Assembly: GCF_017086365.1 (NCBI RefSeq)
Contig: NZ_CP070969.1
Location: forward strand, 2,976,001 to 3,040,000
Origin: Paenibacillus tianjinensis
Lineage (GTDB): Bacteria; Bacillota; Bacilli; Paenibacillales; Paenibacillaceae
DNA: 64,000 bases
Reading direction: 5' to 3'
Shown here: in pieces, positions 1 to 7,949 of the stretch
Numbering within the stretch: the stretch's first letter is position 1
Layout of the letters: each line of letters starts with the position of its first letter
Notes under the pieces: generated by a model
Told to the model about the DNA's origin: nothing
What the model saw: the letters and a program-made list of their open reading frames with translations, nothing else
Databases searched by the model: none
Position numbers and translations under genes: made by a program

Positions 1-2
1 CC

Positions 3-212
3 AAAGCTGCAGGAGCCACCTTTTGCGGAGTGGATATGATGATCGGGGACAGCAACGTAGAAGCAAATGAGGATAATTATGGTATCATCGAAATCAATTT
101 TAATCCTGCGATTCATATTCATTGTTATCCTTATCAGGGGAAGAATCGAAGAGCAGACGATAAAATACTCGATTTATTATTCGGACCCGTATATATGCAA
201 TCTCTTTTGTAA
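3..212 (+). CDS. C-terminal fragment of a GshAB-like ATP-grasp ligase (5' truncated by window edge)
   Basis: The frame is open from the first bases and ends at a stop at 210-212, so only about 69 C-terminal residues are present. The segment FCGVDMMIGD, followed by NYGIIEINFNPAIHIHCYPY, matches the end of the ATP-grasp domain of bifunctional glutamate-cysteine ligase/glutathione synthetase (GshAB/GshF). The acidic and Asn residues of EINFNP are the usual magnesium/ATP ligands at the end of such domains. By family knowledge the protein would make gamma-glutamylcysteine or glutathione in the cytoplasm. Its tail overlaps the end of the convergent WYL regulator by about 36 bp. A cyanophycin-synthetase-like ATP-grasp enzyme is a weaker alternative, and the N-terminal ligase half cannot be checked here. 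Confidence 0.75.
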   Translation, partial: KAAGATFCGVDMMIGDSNVEANEDNYGIIEINFNPAIHIHCYPYQGKNRRADDKILDLLFGPVYMQSLL

Positions 213-1130
213 ACCAGCTAAGAGTTCTTCCGGCATTTCCCTAACTTTAATATCCTCGCCCAGGAAAAGCAGCCAGCTGGTTATCTCAGTCAATTCCTCA
301 GGCTTATTTACATGAATAAAGGTCTTCAGAATCGCTGTGGTTTGGTAAGGATTCGTATAGGATAGTGACACTTTTAAGGGATGGTATTTCTTAAATTGGG
401 CAATGGCGTTTGGACCGAGCTCCAGAACAAGATTGATTGCCTCTTCCTGCTTACTTAGGTTCTCAAAAATCTTTTTTTTGCTTACTCTTTTTTTCTCGGG
501 GTAGGGAATGACATTAGTAAGATGGTCGACAGGATAGATCTCTTTCATTTCATTCTTCAGGTTAAAGGCTTCAATCAGCCAAAGGCTTTTATCACGGTAA
601 AGGTGCAGGAGATAAATAGGATAAGTTTCTTCCTTTGTGCTAATCAATAAATAGCTGTCCAATAAAAGGATCTGGATCAGTTTTTCCAGCATGGGATGCG
701 GCAGATCCGAAAGATCCAGCAGGTCTGGATTACTCGGATTGGTCCCTTCAAACAGCAGGATCTGATTTAAAAGAAACAGGTCTTCCTGCTGATTTTCTGA
801 AATGAGGCCCAATAATTTCTCCGTTAAAGACTGACGGCTCTGAAGATAGGGGAGTTGGAGATTTCTTGTGGCCATAAAGGCAATGAATAGAGCTTTGACC
901 TCATTGCCGGTAAAACGGACCGCGGGAAGGACCGAGTTGCGCATGACAGAGTATCCTCCATCCCTACCGACTTCTGCAACAAGCGGCATGCCCAGGGCCT
1001 CAATTTCCCTGATATCCCTAATGGCGGTCGAACGGGAGATATTAAATTCACGCATGATTTCAGAAATAGTAAAGTGGGCACGGTTGTTGATATACCGCAT
1101 GATGATATTAATCCGCTCAACTTTTTTCAT
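177..1130 (-). CDS. WYL-domain transcriptional regulator (YafY/DeoR-like, HTH_11)
   Basis: A 317-residue protein. Residues 1-60 form a winged helix of the HTH_11 type, with ISEIMREFNISRSTAIRDI as the recognition region. The C-terminal two thirds is a WYL-type ligand-sensing domain, visible around SLWLIEAFNLKNEMKEIYPV. The start is an ATG preceded by AGGAG at a normal distance. It is transcribed divergently from a GyrI-like gene with a sigma-A promoter between them, so the likely role (inferred) is control of that small operon and of itself. WYL proteins sense nucleic-acid or small ligands, and no ligand can be assigned here. The class is secure. Confidence 0.85.
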   Translation of the reverse strand: MKKVERINIIMRYINNRAHFTISEIMREFNISRSTAIRDIREIEALGMPLVAEVGRDGGYSVMRNSVLPAVRFTGNEVKALFIAFMATRNLQLPYLQSRQSLTEKLLGLISENQQEDLFLLNQILLFEGTNPSNPDLLDLSDLPHPMLEKLIQILLLDSYLLISTKEETYPIYLLHLYRDKSLWLIEAFNLKNEMKEIYPVDHLTNVIPYPEKKRVSKKKIFENLSKQEEAINLVLELGPNAIAQFKKYHPLKVSLSYTNPYQTTAILKTFIHVNKPEELTEITSWLLFLGEDIKVREMPEELLAGLQKRLHIYGSE

Positions 1131-1155
1131 GGGAGCTCCTAAACAGTATCACTAT

Positions 1156-1183
1156 TTGACATGATTTAAGGCTATCATATAAC
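1156..1183 (+). promoter_or_regulatory. sigma-A promoter for the GyrI-like gene
   Basis: A consensus -35 TTGACA at 1156-1161 and a -10 TATAAC at 1178-1183 are separated by 16 bp. They lie 46 bp upstream of the ATG at 1230, in the gap between the divergent WYL regulator and the GyrI-like gene. This gap is the natural place for the regulator to bind. Confidence 0.6.
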
Positions 1184-1229
1184 TATTAAGTGCTAAAGAC
1201 AAATCCAGAAGAAAAGGAAGGGATTGAAC

Positions 1230-1709
1230 ATGACTCTATTTACCCTGGAAGAAAAAGAAGGCTTTACAGTTGTAGGTTTAGGAACTGAGCTTAAGAGTGA
1301 TTACACAGACTATGCGGGTATTAACAAAGAAAAGACCGAATTTTGGGAGGCCGTCAGCCAGGATGGAAGACTGGATTATTTAAAAGGCATTGCCGTGAAT
1401 GACTACATTTTTGCCGTGAATGAAGCAGTGAACAATAAGATGATGCATTATGCAGGTGTCATGACGGATGCTGCGGCACCTGAAGACGCCAGAGTGATCC
1501 AATTTCCAAAAGGGCCTTATCTGGTGGTTAAAGGGGAAGCGAAGACAGCTGATGAATTAACTAATAAGCTGGCCGGGGTTGCCTTTGGTCAAGCCTTGCC
1601 GGAAGCCAAGAATTTCGCCTATGTAGGAGGGCCGAACACAACAGCCCTGATGGGGCAGCGAAACGGCCAGGTTTATGGTGAAATGTGGATTCCTGTAGTG
1701 AAAAAATAA
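1230..1709 (+). CDS. GyrI-like / AraC effector-binding domain protein
   Basis: A stand-alone effector-binding domain of about 159 residues, of the GyrI/Rob-C type. These proteins bind hydrophobic or cationic small molecules, and some act as toxin or drug sinks. The start is ATG 1230 with AAGGAAGGG seven bases upstream; a TTG six bases earlier is in frame but less well spaced. The typical end-of-domain elements FPKGPYLVVKGEA and VYGEMWIPVVK are present. It is followed after 22 bp by a second small gene, probably in the same transcript, and is divergent from a WYL regulator. That arrangement suggests ligand-triggered induction, but the ligand is unknown. Confidence 0.75.
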   Translation: MTLFTLEEKEGFTVVGLGTELKSDYTDYAGINKEKTEFWEAVSQDGRLDYLKGIAVNDYIFAVNEAVNNKMMHYAGVMTDAAAPEDARVIQFPKGPYLVVKGEAKTADELTNKLAGVAFGQALPEAKNFAYVGGPNTTALMGQRNGQVYGEMWIPVVKK

Positions 1710-1731
1710 AGAGATAAAAGGAGGCAGGGGC

Positions 1732-2196
1732 ATGTCCTATATCGTTGATTTTAAAAATGTGTCTACAAGTGGTTTAGAGTCTTCACCCGTTGCAGAAGCG
1801 CTTGCCGGTTTGCGTGCGAACGAAGCCCGTTACTTTAATAACAAATACAAGCATGAATTTACCGTTGTACCCGCCAGCGAAAGCCAGGAGACCCTTGACT
1901 ATGTGAACCGGATTTTGAAAACAGAACGTGATCTAGAATTTGCGGCCAAGCCTTTAGAAACTTCGCGTTTTCAAGTGGAGAATATCCGGTTTGCCTACGT
2001 TTTTTACGAGGATGGTCTAGCGCTTAATGTTATGTATACGGTTGATGATCCCAAGAAGCGGGCGGTTGGTTTTAAGCTTTCCGAGGGGATGGAGGTTCCC
2101 AAGGAGCTAAAAGCAAAATTTAAGTTTGCCCGGCAAAAGTCTAAACTGGCTGGAACCATCCGGGGCTCGTTTTTTGTAATCAAAGGAGAATATTAA
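1732..2196 (+). CDS. conserved hypothetical protein, 154 aa
   Basis: A soluble protein of mixed charge with no signal peptide or membrane segment. It starts at an ATG preceded by AAAGGAGGCAGG and is read in one transcript with the GyrI-like gene 22 bp upstream. The segment FRFAYVFYEDGLALNVMYTVDD looks like a beta-hairpin, and the C-terminus is Lys-rich before an FFVIKGEY ending. I do not recognise a named family with confidence. The operon context with a ligand-binding domain and a WYL regulator suggests a small-molecule or stress response, which is inference only. A terminator hairpin follows. Confidence 0.6.
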   Translation: MSYIVDFKNVSTSGLESSPVAEALAGLRANEARYFNNKYKHEFTVVPASESQETLDYVNRILKTERDLEFAAKPLETSRFQVENIRFAYVFYEDGLALNVMYTVDDPKKRAVGFKLSEGMEVPKELKAKFKFARQKSKLAGTIRGSFFVIKGEY

Positions 2197-2217
2197 CTTA
2201 AGCGTAACCGCATTTTG

Positions 2218-2245
2218 AAAAGTCCGAATTCCGGGCTTTTCTTTA
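2218..2245 (+). terminator. rho-independent terminator
   Basis: AAAAGTCCG and CCGGGCTTTT form a 9-bp stem including one wobble pair, followed by TTCTTTATTT. It closes the GyrI-like operon. Confidence 0.55.
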
Positions 2246-2472
2246 TTTGTCTACAAAAATCGAAGCTTGTACAGCATTCTTGCAAAAGTACAGTAACATT
2301 TCCTTCATCCGGGTGTTATCTTAGACCTGCGATACCGGAAAAGCCAACAGCGAAGGATGTGGTGCCGAGCATTTTTGAAAAGATATTAATGAATGCGTTT
2401 ACATTCGAGTGGTTTTGTTCTGGATTAGCAAGGTATGCATACTAGAGGCAATTATCTGAGGGAGGCGAAACA

Positions 2473-3744
2473 ATGAACACATTTAGAAAGTGGAATCTCA
2501 GTCTCGTTATATTGGCGCTATTGACTCTGCTTCCGGCGGCTACGGGAAACGCGGCTGCGGTGCTTGAAGAGGTTCCTTTCCCGATGGATTCCAGTAATCA
2601 GGCCGGTTGGTGGTCGCCTATTGATACTTATGGACTAGGTTTTGAATATGCGTATATGGCATATAATGCGCCAGGGTCAATCGCAAGCAAGCATACGGTA
2701 GCCATTGCGAGACGGGACAACGACGGCATCTGGAGCAAACTCCCGTTAATGAATGGTACTGTCCCGGCGGAATTTGATGATGATCTAGGCCATAATCAGC
2801 CATCCATAGCCAGAGACGGAAGCGGACGGTTTCACGTCTTCGCTTCCATGCACAGCAAACCATGGAATTACTACCGCTCAGATACGGTAGGCGGCATTCC
2901 CCAGAATCATTCAGATGAGCTTCCCCAAGGGATGAATGTAACTTATCCGATCGTTACAACCGCCCCGAACGGGGATTTGTACTTGCTGGTCCGTGTCGAC
3001 AAAGATACAGCAGGAAAAAGAGAGGCCGTCCTGTTCCGCTGGAATAACGCAGAGTCGGTGTGGAGCCAGATCAAGGTGATTGCGTCCCACCTGAACCGGT
3101 CTGTCTACCCTGATGATTTGGTCTTCGATTCGAACGGAGATCTTCATATTCTGTTTGAGTGGGCGTATTTTGCGGCCAGTCCTCTGCGCCATCAATTGTC
3201 TTATCTGAAATACAGCCCATCTATGAACATCTTTACTAAGGCGGACGGAACATCTGTGGTGCCGCCAGTCTCACTGACTACGGCGGATATTGTACAGCCT
3301 CTGGCTCCTAGCGAAATCTATGTACAAAGTGGCAGCGATCCCGGTGGCCCGGGTGTCCAGAGTGCAAAGATGACCGTAGATTCTGATGGACATCCATATA
3401 TCGCATACCGCTATCGTGAAGAGGGAAGTACAAGCTTTTCGGTGAAGCAGGCCACTTATGGCACAGGGGGCTGGACACGGCAAACGGTCTATAATGCTGC
3501 TCCGACGAATGCAGCCATTGATGTGACCTGGACAGGAAATGCGGCAAGAATCTATTACGTAAAAAGCAGCGGCAGTGACCGGGCATTTATGGCAGTAAAT
3601 ACAGGGGGAGCCTGGACCGAAACCTCACTGGCCCCCGGCATCCCGGTGGAACGGCTGGCAGTGGACCGCAGTCCCAAGGGTGTTGATATTCTGTATCTGG
3701 TGGATGTAACGAATCTTAAGCTCTATTACGGCCGAAACGAATAA
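2473..3744 (+). CDS. secreted BNR_4-type beta-propeller protein (ulvan/uronate-lyase-like)
   Basis: A 423-residue protein with a Sec signal peptide at about residues 1-28 (LVILALLTLLPAATGNAAA). The rest is a run of beta-propeller blades. Conserved-looking motifs are GHNQP at 106-110 and MHSKPWNYYRSD at 126-137. These resemble the active-site blades of the BNR_4 family, which contains PL24/PL25/PL40 ulvan lyases and related uronate enzymes. In PL25 the His and Tyr/Arg residues in these motifs act in beta-elimination; carrying that over is inference. The substrate is unknown. The gene stands alone, with a good GGGAGG site before the ATG and a strong terminator after it. A sialidase-like or lectin-like propeller is the alternative. 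Confidence 0.65.
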   Translation: MNTFRKWNLSLVILALLTLLPAATGNAAAVLEEVPFPMDSSNQAGWWSPIDTYGLGFEYAYMAYNAPGSIASKHTVAIARRDNDGIWSKLPLMNGTVPAEFDDDLGHNQPSIARDGSGRFHVFASMHSKPWNYYRSDTVGGIPQNHSDELPQGMNVTYPIVTTAPNGDLYLLVRVDKDTAGKREAVLFRWNNAESVWSQIKVIASHLNRSVYPDDLVFDSNGDLHILFEWAYFAASPLRHQLSYLKYSPSMNIFTKADGTSVVPPVSLTTADIVQPLAPSEIYVQSGSDPGGPGVQSAKMTVDSDGHPYIAYRYREEGSTSFSVKQATYGTGGWTRQTVYNAAPTNAAIDVTWTGNAARIYYVKSSGSDRAFMAVNTGGAWTETSLAPGIPVERLAVDRSPKGVDILYLVDVTNLKLYYGRNE

Positions 3745-3767
3745 GCTGAAGCGCTGATTTTAGGGGC

Positions 3768-3810
3768 AGAACACACCGCCAAGGCATCTGACGGTGTGTT
3801 CTGAAAGGTT
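3768..3810. terminator. bidirectional terminator between convergent genes
   Basis: The arms AGAACACACCG (3768-3778) and CGGTGTGTTCT (3792-3802) pair perfectly over 11 bp around a 13-nt loop, with T-rich sequence to the right. It separates the BNR gene from the convergent neopullulanase gene. Confidence 0.75.
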
Positions 3811-3821
3811 TTTGTTCATGT

Positions 3822-5396
3822 TTAGATTTTGAGTAATATTTTAAAGCTGAAAGGCTCCAGTTCAACCTTAATACTGTCCTCAGTGGATACGACAGGTTCG
3901 CTGTTTAAGCTATCCTGCCAGCTCCCGTCCAAAGGAAGGAACAGGGTAACAGGCTGTTCAGAAGCATTCATCCAAATGGTCAAATGGGTACTGCTATCCT
4001 TCCGTTCATAGACAAAGGAACGTTCCCGCGGCTCCGCTTGCAAAAATCTGAAATCACCGGTGCGCAGAGCCGGATGCTCCTTACGAAGCCGGATTAGCGC
4101 CTTGTAGGAGTTGAACAAGTCCCGGTCCTGTCCGTCTGGGTCCCAGATCATGCATTTCCGGCAATCCGGATCGCCTTCGCCCTCTAGTCCAATCTCGTCG
4201 CCATAATAAATGCAAGGTGTTCCTGTGAAGGTTAGCAGAAAGGCAATCGCCAGCTTCAGCTTTCGTTTATCGCCTCCAAGCTGTGTGAGGACACGCGGCG
4301 TGTCGTGACTGGCCATCAGATTGAAAAGAACTTCGTTAGCCTGTTGCGGATAACGTATCAGCAGTCCGCTGATGTGGGAAGCAAAGGTTTCAGCATCCAT
4401 TTCATCCGATCGCAGATATTCGATCAAGCGGTCGGACAGAGGATAGTTCATTACCGAATCAAACTGGTCCCCCTGCAGCCAGCGCAAGGAATCGTTCCAT
4501 ACTTCTCCGATAATAAAGGCTTCCGGATTAACCGCTTTGACCCGTCTGCGGAATTCCCTCCAGAAGGCATGATCAATCTCGCTTGCCACATCCAGACGCC
4601 ATCCGTCCATACCGATTTCCTTCAACCAGTACTCTGCAATATCAAGTAAATATTCACGGGTGTCCGGATTGGCGGTATTCAGCTTCGGCATTTGTTCAAC
4701 AAACCCGAAAGTATCATAATTCGGATCTCCTTCCCTGACCTTAACCGGGAACTCGTTAATATGGAACCAGTTCACATATTCCGATTGCTCCCCGTGCTCA
4801 ATTACATCCTTAAATTGCGGGGAATTAGCACTAATATGATTGAATACCGCATCAAGCACGATCCGTATCCCCTTGGAGTGTGCGTTCTGCACCAGCTCCT
4901 TCAGCAGCTCCAGATCACCGAAATGCGGGTCGACTTGTTTATAATCGGTTGTATCGTACTTATGGTTGGTTGGTGCTTTGAATATGGGGGTAAGGTAGAT
5001 GGCCGTAATCCCCAAATCCTCCAAATAATCCAGATGATCGATAATGCCTTGCAGATCACCGCCAAAGAAACTCTCCTCTGTGGGCTTATCCCCCCATGGT
5101 GAGATATTTTCCGGATCCGTTTCTGGATCGCCGTTCGCAAAACGGTCCGGCATGATCTGATAGAATACAGCTGACTTTGCCCATTCAGGAGCCTGAAACA
5201 AATCAATCTGATGAATATACGGCCGGTCATAGAACCCTGTCGGAGCCTCCGGTTCTTCAGCAAAAATGCCGTTTTCGGTCATCCACACGGTCTCTTCCCC
5301 GGAGTGAAAGCGGAACCCGTAGGAGAAGCGCCGATGCTCAGGCTGAACCGTTGTCTGCCAGTAATCAAAGAAATGGTCGGACGAGACTTTGTTCAT
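3822..5396 (-). CDS. neopullulanase/cyclomaltodextrinase-type GH13, catalytic part (frame-split)
   Basis: A 524-residue cytoplasmic GH13 (subfamily 20-like) enzyme expected to hydrolyse cyclodextrins, pullulan and maltodextrins. The four GH13 regions are visible: DAVFNH, DGWRLDVASEID with the nucleophile Asp, FIIGEVWN with the acid Glu, and MASHDTPR with the stabiliser Asp. A C-terminal beta-domain follows. The protein starts abruptly with MNKVSSDHFFDYW, which in this family lies well inside the polypeptide after an N-terminal CBM34-type domain. That missing domain is encoded just upstream in another frame. The ATG overlaps the upstream stop as ATGA, so translational coupling could still give a two-piece protein. 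The catalytic call is firm; whether it is expressed is open. Confidence 0.9.
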   Translation of the reverse strand: MNKVSSDHFFDYWQTTVQPEHRRFSYGFRFHSGEETVWMTENGIFAEEPEAPTGFYDRPYIHQIDLFQAPEWAKSAVFYQIMPDRFANGDPETDPENISPWGDKPTEESFFGGDLQGIIDHLDYLEDLGITAIYLTPIFKAPTNHKYDTTDYKQVDPHFGDLELLKELVQNAHSKGIRIVLDAVFNHISANSPQFKDVIEHGEQSEYVNWFHINEFPVKVREGDPNYDTFGFVEQMPKLNTANPDTREYLLDIAEYWLKEIGMDGWRLDVASEIDHAFWREFRRRVKAVNPEAFIIGEVWNDSLRWLQGDQFDSVMNYPLSDRLIEYLRSDEMDAETFASHISGLLIRYPQQANEVLFNLMASHDTPRVLTQLGGDKRKLKLAIAFLLTFTGTPCIYYGDEIGLEGEGDPDCRKCMIWDPDGQDRDLFNSYKALIRLRKEHPALRTGDFRFLQAEPRERSFVYERKDSSTHLTIWMNASEQPVTLFLPLDGSWQDSLNSEPVVSTEDSIKVELEPFSFKILLKI

Positions 5397-5620
5397 CTCG
5401 TGCTCGCTTCGTGCTCGCTGTGATAGGCTTCCCAGTCATACTTATCTCCTGTTAGTACAAAGACCTTATCCACGTTCTGTTTTTTGGTTCTGACTCGTAA
5501 ATGGAAGGAATCCTTATTATACTGATAGGCCCAATTGCTGTGAGGCGCATGATGCAGGCTTTCCAGGCTGATGTTGGTTTGGAGCCCTGTAGCGTTCATC
5601 GCTTGTTCGTTTGATATCAT
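5393..5620 (-). CDS. N-terminal CBM34-like domain of the same neopullulanase, separated by a frameshift
   Basis: Starts at ATG 5620 with GGAGGG seven bases upstream and encodes about 75 residues. The segment HSNWAYQYNKDSFHLRVRTK and the following VLTGDKYDWEAY are the Ig-like N-domain of cyclomaltodextrinase/neopullulanase, which aids dimerisation and substrate capture. The frame runs into a stop immediately after an 11-bp tandem duplication. Removing one copy joins YDWEAYHSEHE directly to MNKVSSDHFFDYW in one frame, exactly as in intact family members. It is therefore the 5' part of a frameshifted gene, not a separate gene. Confidence 0.85.
   Translation of the reverse strand: MISNEQAMNATGLQTNISLESLHHAPHSNWAYQYNKDSFHLRVRTKKQNVDKVFVLTGDKYDWEAYHSEHEASTR
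5398..5419. repeat. 11-bp perfect tandem duplication causing the frameshift
   Basis: TCGTGCTCGCT occurs twice back to back (5398-5408 and 5409-5419). Because 11 is not a multiple of 3, it shifts the reading frame of the neopullulanase gene on the minus strand. Loss of one copy restores a single open frame of about 600 codons. Confidence 0.9.
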
Positions 5621-5990
5621 ATGGTGTCCCTCCAGAACGTCTAGTTTAAGTAGTATTATTTTAAAAGTTGCATGGAAACTTCGGCCTTCCCTTTCTTTCG
5701 CTGTTATCATGTTGCCTTACAACTTTACCCTTCGGAGTAAAATTTAAACTTTTAAAGAAACCAGTTAGTTATATTCTTGTTAAAGGTCAGAACAAAACCT
5801 GATGTGTATGCGCTAGAATTCCATGATTCTTCAACAGTAATTCCCCCTTTAGCGTTAATCATCCTGTATGAGTAGAACTAAGTTACCCTTTTTGGGTACC
5901 CTCAATCATGGCACTCAACTTCCTATTGATTGCATACCGCGGTATAAGGTTAATAAATGGCAATTGAGAACAAAAAAGGAGGATACCGTT
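5621..5990. other. intergenic region upstream of ku and of neopullulanase
   Basis: About 370 bp without a convincing gene; it should hold the divergent promoters of the neopullulanase and ku genes. Two symmetric elements stand out. One is a near-perfect inverted repeat, GTTACCC and GGGTACC, around 5883-5900. The other is a perfect 12-bp palindrome, ATACCGCGGTAT, at 5934-5945, 45 bp before the ku start. I could not identify -35/-10 boxes with confidence. The palindrome could be an operator. Confidence 0.4.
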
Positions 5991-6833
5991 ATGCAGGCCA
6001 TATGGAAAGGGGCTGTCAGTTTCGGGTTGGTCCATGTTCCCGTGAAAATGTATGCCTCTACCGAGGATAAGGATATTACACTCCGGATGCTCCACCGCGA
6101 ATATAAAGAACCGATCCAATATAAACGCACCTGCCCCAAATGCGAAGAAGAAGTTCCCTGGAGCGATATTGTCAAAGGCTATGAATACAAAGAAGGACAA
6201 TATGTTACTTTTGAGCACCAGGAACTAGAGGATTTGGTTTCGGAAACCTCACGGGAAATCCGGATTATCGATTTTGTTGATTGGTCCGAGATTGATCCGA
6301 TCTATTTTCAAAGGACCTATTATCTTTCGCCGGAGGAGACCGGCCAGCATGCATATAAGCTGCTCGTGAATGCACTGGAAGCTACCCAAAAAATCGGTGT
6401 TGCCCATGTAACGATCCGGCAGAAAAGCAGCTTAGCTGCAGTAAGGGTGATAGACGGTGTACTCTCCCTGGTCACGATGTTCTATGCTGAGGAATTACGC
6501 GACAAATCTCAGATTCCTAACTTGCCGGATAAAGAAAAAGTAGACCGCAGGGAACTGGATATGGCAAAAATGCTTATAGAACGGTTAACAGGTAATTTTG
6601 AACCCGAGAAATATAGAGATGAATATAAAGCGCGCTTGCGGGGAGCCATTGAGGATAAGATGGAGGGTAAGGAAGTCCAAACGACAACCGAAGAGAGTAC
6701 AGCCAATGTGCTCGATCTTATGGATGCTTTGCAGGCCAGCCTGAAGCAGCTGAAGCCGTTTGATGAGACGGATAAAGACAGCAAACCCTCCAAGAGACGC
6801 GCAGCAAGCCGCACTAAACGTACTGGAGCTTAA
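5991..6833 (+). CDS. ku: Ku, non-homologous end-joining DNA end-binding protein
   Basis: A 280-residue bacterial Ku. The start is ATG 5991 (MQAIWKGAVSFGLVHVPVKM, the usual N-terminus), with AAAGGAGG eight bases upstream; an upstream in-frame extension has no homologous character. The core domain contains a zinc-ribbon-like TCPKCEEEV segment. The C-terminus is Lys/Arg-rich (KPSKRRAASRTKR), as in Ku proteins that recruit LigD and thread onto DNA. Ku binds broken DNA ends and recruits ligase D, which matters mostly in spores and stationary cells. No ligD lies next to it here, unlike the Bacillus ykoU-ykoV pair. A long hairpin follows and separates it from the convergent catalase gene. Confidence 0.97.
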   Translation: MQAIWKGAVSFGLVHVPVKMYASTEDKDITLRMLHREYKEPIQYKRTCPKCEEEVPWSDIVKGYEYKEGQYVTFEHQELEDLVSETSREIRIIDFVDWSEIDPIYFQRTYYLSPEETGQHAYKLLVNALEATQKIGVAHVTIRQKSSLAAVRVIDGVLSLVTMFYAEELRDKSQIPNLPDKEKVDRRELDMAKMLIERLTGNFEPEKYRDEYKARLRGAIEDKMEGKEVQTTTEESTANVLDLMDALQASLKQLKPFDETDKDSKPSKRRAASRTKRTGA

Positions 6834-6848
6834 AGCTTATAGGAAAAT

Positions 6849-6906
6849 GTATACTCCAAATCTTTCCTAAACATTAGATCAGGAGAGATTTGGAGTTCTT
6901 GTATAC
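6849..6906. terminator. long bidirectional terminator hairpin
   Basis: ACTCCAAATCT (6853-6863) pairs with AGATTTGGAGT (6886-6896), extended outward by GTATAC at both ends (6849-6854 and 6901-6906). It lies between the convergent ku and catalase genes. Confidence 0.6.
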
Positions 6907-6922
6907 ATCATATTTATAAACC

Positions 6923-7777
6923 TTAGAAATTCATGTCCTGCAGACCCGGACTATGCTCATTAGGCATCTCTGGCATAACCGGGACCGGGAAACCAGGCGG
7001 AGGCGGGACTACCTCCAGAGTGCCTTTATTCCGGCTAGGAGAAGTACCCTGGAAGATTTCGGCCATCCTGGATGGATCCAGGCTAAAGTTGAACTGGGCA
7101 TTATGGTAGCCCATATCTACATATTTGCGGCATTCGGGATATTTATTGATGTCATAGTTCGGTATTGGGAATATATTACCCCAATTCACGCCCAGAGTTT
7201 CGAGTGCCTTTGCAAATGCGTTCTGGTGGGCATTATCGCGTACAATCAGGAAAGCCAAGGTTTCACGGAATGTTTTATTGGAGCTCATTTCATAAATCCG
7301 GGTTTTCTGGAGCACACCAGTCGATTCCAGGACAACATTATTCAAGAGGTCGCTGATCAGATTGCCATGGCTGTATACATAATTCCCCATCCACGGATTT
7401 CCCGCCGCGTCTACAGGCAGTGAGCTTTGTGCACCCACAATGAAATGATGCGGATTGGCATGCTTCACTGCTTGATCGAGAGGTGCACCATCTGTGCCTG
7501 CATTTCCGGCCTGCGCTTCACCGGATCCGTTCAGCAGCTGGTTAATGGTATGCTGTACCAGATCTACATGGGCAATCTCTTCTAAGAATACGCCGCGAAG
7601 CAAATCGCGAAACTGGATTTCTTTTCCCCGGAAATTGCTGCTTTGGAAAAAATACTGCATCATCGTCCGCATTTCCCCATAGTGTCCGCCAAGAATCTCC
7701 TGCAACACTTTGGCTGCGGCTGGATCCGGCTTATCAACGACGATGTCGTTAATCAATCCTTCTTTATAGAAATACAA
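6923..7777 (-). CDS. manganese catalase
   Basis: A 284-residue non-haem catalase that dismutates hydrogen peroxide with a dimanganese centre. The ligands sit at the expected places: Glu35 (HYGE), Glu67 and His70 (LEEIAHVDLV), Glu151 (NVVLES) and His184 (DNAHQNAF). The C-terminus is Pro-rich (VVPPPPGFPVPVM), as in Bacillus YjqC/YdbD and spore-coat relatives. The start is TTG 7777 with AAGGAGG eight bases upstream; the nearby ATG is out of frame. The gene is monocistronic, convergent with ku and divergent from an MFS exporter. A cytoplasmic or spore-associated oxidative-stress role is inferred. Confidence 0.95.
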   Translation of the reverse strand: MYFYKEGLINDIVVDKPDPAAAKVLQEILGGHYGEMRTMMQYFFQSSNFRGKEIQFRDLLRGVFLEEIAHVDLVQHTINQLLNGSGEAQAGNAGTDGAPLDQAVKHANPHHFIVGAQSSLPVDAAGNPWMGNYVYSHGNLISDLLNNVVLESTGVLQKTRIYEMSSNKTFRETLAFLIVRDNAHQNAFAKALETLGVNWGNIFPIPNYDINKYPECRKYVDMGYHNAQFNFSLDPSRMAEIFQGTSPSRNKGTLEVVPPPPGFPVPVMPEMPNEHSPGLQDMNF

Positions 7778-7899
7778 AAGAACATCCTCCTTGTATATCT
7801 CGTTTGAGTTTTTCCACTATAGTTTCCTCGTCAGCAGGAATGTTTATGCACTTTCTTCAGGACATCGCTTTTTACAAACGGACTGAATAAATACAGCCT

Positions 7900-7947
7900 T
7901 AAGAACCACAATAAGCAAGGGTAGCAATAAAGAAGAAGGTGGTTCTT
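7900..7947 (+). promoter_or_regulatory. 19-nt element shared with the LtaS-like gene, plus RBS-pairing inverted repeat
   Basis: TAAGAACCACAATAAGCAA at 7900-7918 recurs exactly at 17667-17685, in both cases 49-50 bp before a start codon. Flanking identity (TACAGC, two mismatches, then the 19-mer) extends the match to 26 of 29. In this leader only, AAGAACCAC (7901-7909) can pair with GTGGTTCTT (7939-7947), which overlaps the Shine-Dalgarno region just before ATG 7950. It may be a shared promoter or operator; the leader hairpin could also reduce translation. Confidence 0.5.
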
Positions 7948-7949
7948 CA

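Noticed and set aside
2215..2445. A 76-codon open frame after the 154-aa gene
   Set aside because: It overlaps a terminator hairpin, lacks a ribosome site, and its translation has no protein-like pattern; it lies in the promoter region of the BNR gene.
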